64,000 nucleotides of DNA from Buddleja alternifolia (lineage: Eukaryota; Streptophyta; Magnoliopsida; Lamiales; Scrophulariaceae), in assembly GCA_019426215.1 (NCBI GenBank), contig CM033392.1, positions 51,883,149 to 51,947,148 of the forward strand. Reading direction: 5' to 3'. A model generated the notes under the pieces. The model was not told the origin of the DNA and made no database searches. It saw nothing but the letters and a program-made list of their open reading frames with translations. Shown piece by piece: positions 60,791 through 64,000 of the stretch. A program made the position numbers and the translations under genes. The stretch's first letter is position 1, and each line of letters starts with the position of its first letter.

Positions 60791-62046
60791 CTCTCTAAGG
60801 CAAAAAGATTATCTTTTCTCTTCTCTACCCAAGCTTCCAAATCAGCTGCCGAAAAATCTTCCAAATCAGAAAAACCAGTCATTGTTAACGCCGATTTTCT
60901 TGTTAACTGGCACTATCTCTTCAATAACCACAACTTCTCTCTACGGACTGTTCTTTTTCTTGTTCAGGAGTCTGGTTTACGCGACATGATAACTGTTGTT
61001 TTCAACTTCTTTGAGGAAGAAACCCTATTCTTCTTCAAGAACGCAAAAATCTCTGACGAAGGAAACTCCATTTCTTGCTTCTTTACCTTCACCCGTGAGA
61101 CCTTCGTCCTCACACCTTCTCTGATTTCATCTCTACTAAACTTGCCAAATGATGGTGCCGAAGTGGAAAATGTCACTCTTGGTGATGCTACAAAGGTATG
61201 GGCGTTGATCAAGAAAGATGAAGTTAAGGCTACCTACGAACCTAACTTCAAGAAAAATGACTTGAAGGGTGAATATGTCATTCTTGCGGACATATGTGCA
61301 AAGATGATCGAATGCAGAGGGAAGTTTCGATAAAGTTTCAAACCTCCAGTACAAGATGATGGTAGCCATTCTGACCAAACTGAAGATAAATTGGTCACTT
61401 TACGTTTTTAATCGATTCAAACAAGCGATGGCCAAATCGGTTAATCCCAAGCCTTACGGGATTGTCTTAAGTTGAATTGTTAGCGCTAGCGGTTTCACTA
61501 ACTCCGCTGGAAAGAAAATACCAGCGCTAAAGTTTTATGGAAAGAAAATGATTGGAGAGCTGCTCAAACCAAGGAAACGTGGTGGTGCAGCGGTTCTCAA
61601 AGAAGAGCATGAGCGACTTCTTGTCAAAGGAGTTCACAGCGATGATGAAGAGCAAGTGTCTTCGTCTTCATCATCATCGGAAGAAGAGGTGGTGGTTAAG
61701 CGACCAAAATGAAAAATCACCTTGAATGTCGCTGAGCCATCTAAACCAGCAAAGAAGCAGAAGCAGAAGCCAGAGCCCAAGAAGAAACAAAAGTCTCCTT
61801 CTCTTTCTCCTTCTCCCAAATCTCCATCTTCCCCTCCAGCGTTTATCTTCCCTCAAGCAGAAGAAGAAGAAGTACCGCTAGCCCGAAGGCGTACTTCTCT
61901 CTCCACTCCAGCTGCATCGACAAGCGCTCCAGCAGAGCCAGCGCTTGAAGAACCAGCGAGTGTTCCATCTCAGTCTGACGCTGCTCCAGAAAGCAACTCA
62001 AATCCTAAAGCCTATGCTCACTCTGAAAGGCTTTCCCATGTTCGGG

Positions 62047-62129
62047 GTAAATACTTGCGCTAAGCAAAGTAGTTTATCCTTTCCTCATTAGTTTCTAAGT
62101 CTCTAACGCTAGGATTAAATCTTTTTCAG
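62047..62129 (+). other. Predicted intron 1 of the envelope-like gene
   Basis: This 83-base stretch starts gtaaatac, ends with the pyrimidine-rich ctttttcag and contains an in-frame stop if read through. Removing it joins the frame of 61722-62046 to that of 62130-62315 through one split Ala codon. Confidence 0.6.
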
Positions 62130-62315
62130 CCGAATGTGAAACAAATATTCAAACTGTTCTCAACACTCTTGAGGATTTGCAGATTCCCATCCATGCTGAT
62201 CCCATTACTTCTTTTCTCGATTTAGATCCAGAAGAAGTTGTCCCGGAGCCTGAGGCAACTGTACCAAACGTAGAAACAGATCAAGCGACTGCGTCAGTCG
62301 ATGATATTTCTCAGG

Positions 62316-62395
62316 GTAAGCGTTGTAGTCTTTTCTTTGTAATTTCTACTTAGTAGAAATTTTGCTTGCTTTTCTCAAATGCTTACATGTATCAG
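62316..62395 (+). other. Predicted intron 2 of the envelope-like gene
   Basis: This 80-base stretch starts gtaagcg (a strong plant donor), ends tgtatcag and is T-rich (57 percent or so by eye). Removing it joins exon 2 in frame, through a split Ala codon, to the long open frame that ends at 63513. Confidence 0.62.
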
Positions 62396-64000
62396 CTCAA
62401 GATGCACCAGACGCTGATGCACCAAACGCTGATGCACCTTCACCTTCCGAGATTCCTGTTGAATTGGATGTGGATATGAAAGCAGTTGTGGGTATCGCTA
62501 AGGAAGTAGCCCATGTCCTTTCTGACGCTGACACATCTCCAGTCAGTCAAGCGATTGAGCATGCTGAGCGGTTGATAGAAGTGGCCCATATCCCAACAGA
62601 ATCTATTGCCTTCGTTCCCACTCCAACCGGATCTCTTACCCGTGTCATAAACTTCTTTCCTCGCGGATACAATGCAAACGTTGAGTTCTACTATGCCGAT
62701 AGAGAGCTTGACACCAGGCAGTTAGGCGAAATGGAAATCAATTTTCAAAGTCCTCTCCATAGTACTGATGTCTCAAATTCTGATAAATTTAATTTCTTCG
62801 AGCGTTTCGCCGATCTAGGTCTTTACAATCTTGAGCGACTCCAATCTCGACTTGAGTATATTCGTCGACCAGCGTTCAACATGATTGAATTTGACGAGAA
62901 GCGTTTTAAATTTACTGGCCATTCTGAAGAGTCATTTTATCCTTTGCGCCAGAATAAAGTCGTCATAAAGAATCCCCATATGGGTGATTGGTCAAAGAAT
63001 CCAGACGTAGAAATTCTCAACAGAATTGGATACTCCGCTTTTCCCAAAGTCGTTCATTCTTCTCAAAACGCTCTATCCCCTAAACCTCTCAAATTGTGGA
63101 AAGGGAAAGGACCAGTAGTTGCTGAGCGTCCCAATCCTATCAATTCATGGATAGAAGCTGAAGCTCGTGAATACCTTGCAAGAGTATGGGCTGAGGACTA
63201 TGATGAAGAATTTGAACGCTTTGAAAAGTTTATTGCAGCAAGAAAAGAACAGAAAAAAGCTGATAAACTTGGAAAGCGATGGATGATGGATACTGCAAGA
63301 TGGGCTGAAGATTTCGTGTTGCACTTTTACACGCTGGAAGAACTTGTGAGGTACCCATTTTTGTTTCAATTCGGAGTAGATTACAGACGCAGAGGTTATG
63401 CCCTGTTTCTTCTCCAGCAGCGACAGAATTTGGTAGGCAATATTAGCACTTTACCTTACTACAGACAATCAATAGAACGCTATATTCGCCAGCATCTCAG
63501 CTTAATCGCTTAGAGAGGTTGCTACATTTATCATCCTACTCAGAATTTTGTTCAACGAATCCTTCCTGACCTCAATGAAGATGCATCCTCTAGTAAGAAA
63601 TCTATTCTGCCAGAACACAGTGAAATTTGTGTCAATGTTGCAGATGAGCACGCTGAGTTTGCTAAATTCTACAGAGATAAAAGAGCAGTGATAGAAAACG
63701 CACAAGCGCTGGATATCACTTTCAACCACTATTCAGGGCTAAGCAACTTCAGAGGATACAATTTTCACCCTGTGCTCTTTTGTGAACAAAATGTTCAAAT
63801 GGCCAAGATGATATCACTGATCAGGTCAGTGGACATAGAAGCAGCTCAAGCGCTAATGCCATTTATTTTGGACTACTACATCTCTTATACTACAGGTATT
63901 GATCTGCCGGAAGGAGTGCAACTTGCACTAAGCAATGAAGAGCGCGAAGACGCCATATTCTTTATCCCACAAACCAACCTGATTAGTCCAAGGCACGTAG

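Larger units (their letters stand above)
46543..64000 (+). mobile_element. Sirevirus-like giant copia element, 5' LTR to envelope-like region, running off the window
   Basis: It comprises a + strand copia element with an LTR of about 1.55 kb in pieces (46543-47727, 49250-49488, 52603-52728), a primer site TGGTATCAGAGC at 52731-52742, gag from 52861, pol to 59991, and a further long region after pol. Gag starting MPKLVESNYDSWKLKAF, a long spacer between gag and protease, and coding sequence downstream of RNase H all fit the Sirevirus/Maximus lineage. Removing three later insertions (47728-49244, 49489-52597 and 55891-57575, each with a 5-base duplication) restores continuity. The 3' LTR is outside the window. 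Stops and frameshifts throughout show it is inactive. Confidence 0.9.
60800..64000 (+). pseudogene. Envelope-like (post-pol) gene of the Sirevirus-like element, apparently split by two introns
   Basis: Coding homology starts without a visible ATG near 60800 and passes through NADFLVNWHYLF, QESGLRDM and FNFFEEETLF. A one-base frameshift lies at about 61331, with in-frame TGA codons near 61473 and 61709. The frame continues through a Ser/Pro/Lys-rich segment to a donor at 62047. Exon 2 is 62130-62315 and exon 3 starts at 62396 and stays open to TAG at 63511-63513, then open again to the window end at 64000. Both introns are phase 1 and exon 2 is exactly 62 codons. The predicted protein is hydrophilic, with no transmembrane helix seen. 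Copia elements of this lineage often carry an uncharacterised 'env-like' ORF in this place. I do not recognise a domain of known function, and a captured host gene is the alternative. Confidence 0.65.

Noticed and set aside
61634..61856. - strand frames rich in Phe/Leu/Arg
   Set aside because: Antisense of the Ser/Lys/Pro-rich low-complexity part of the envelope-like region.

Overview
This is nuclear DNA of a flowering plant, most likely a eudicot. The evidence is two split genes with plant-type GT/AG introns whose products match plant families (a PAT1-type mRNA-decapping factor and a Golgi UDP-arabinose 4-epimerase), surrounded by Ty1/copia retrotransposons primed by initiator tRNA-Met. I could not assign a species from the sequence. 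No tRNA, rRNA or CRISPR array was recognised.

Layout. (1) 1-15215: upstream DNA and a five-exon PAT1 homolog on the + strand (1737-14994, 830 codons). Its third intron is swollen by a GC-rich cluster of tRNA-like (SINE-like) repeats in both orientations (3606-5111 and 8549-9022), bracketing about 3.4 kb that looks like mitochondrial DNA and carries a Ty3/gypsy fragment. Its fourth intron holds a short inverted-repeat transposon. (2) 15216-18890: AT-rich intergenic DNA with microsatellites. (3) 18891-24024: a complete, apparently very young copia element on the - strand, with matching 482-bp LTRs, a GTATC target duplication and one uninterrupted 1321-residue gag-pol frame. (4) 24346-29068: nine coding exons of UDP-arabinose 4-epimerase, + strand, with a hAT-like element in intron 2 and a Mutator-like MITE in intron 6. 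(5) 29.9-41.2 kb: a fold-back (long inverted repeat) element split by a decayed copia element and a solo LTR. (6) 41186-41354: a small HSP70-17-like pseudogene exon, followed by a decayed short-LTR copia element (41358-46400) inserted exactly at its splice-acceptor junction. (7) 46543 to beyond 64000: a very large Sirevirus-like copia element, + strand. Its 5' LTR is broken by a same-family solo LTR and by a rearranged LTR-element remnant holding an inverted copy of the gag start. Its integrase is split by another solo LTR. Downstream of pol lies a long envelope-like region.

The two host genes are ordinary housekeeping genes: one for cytoplasmic mRNA turnover, one for supplying UDP-arabinose to cell-wall synthesis. 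They are not an operon and share no evident function. Everything from about 29 kb onward is nested mobile DNA. The most unusual signal is the envelope-like region at 60.8-64 kb. It reads as three exons separated by two short GT...AG introns (62047-62129 and 62316-62395), both phase 1. This is a gene architecture I do not associate with copia elements.
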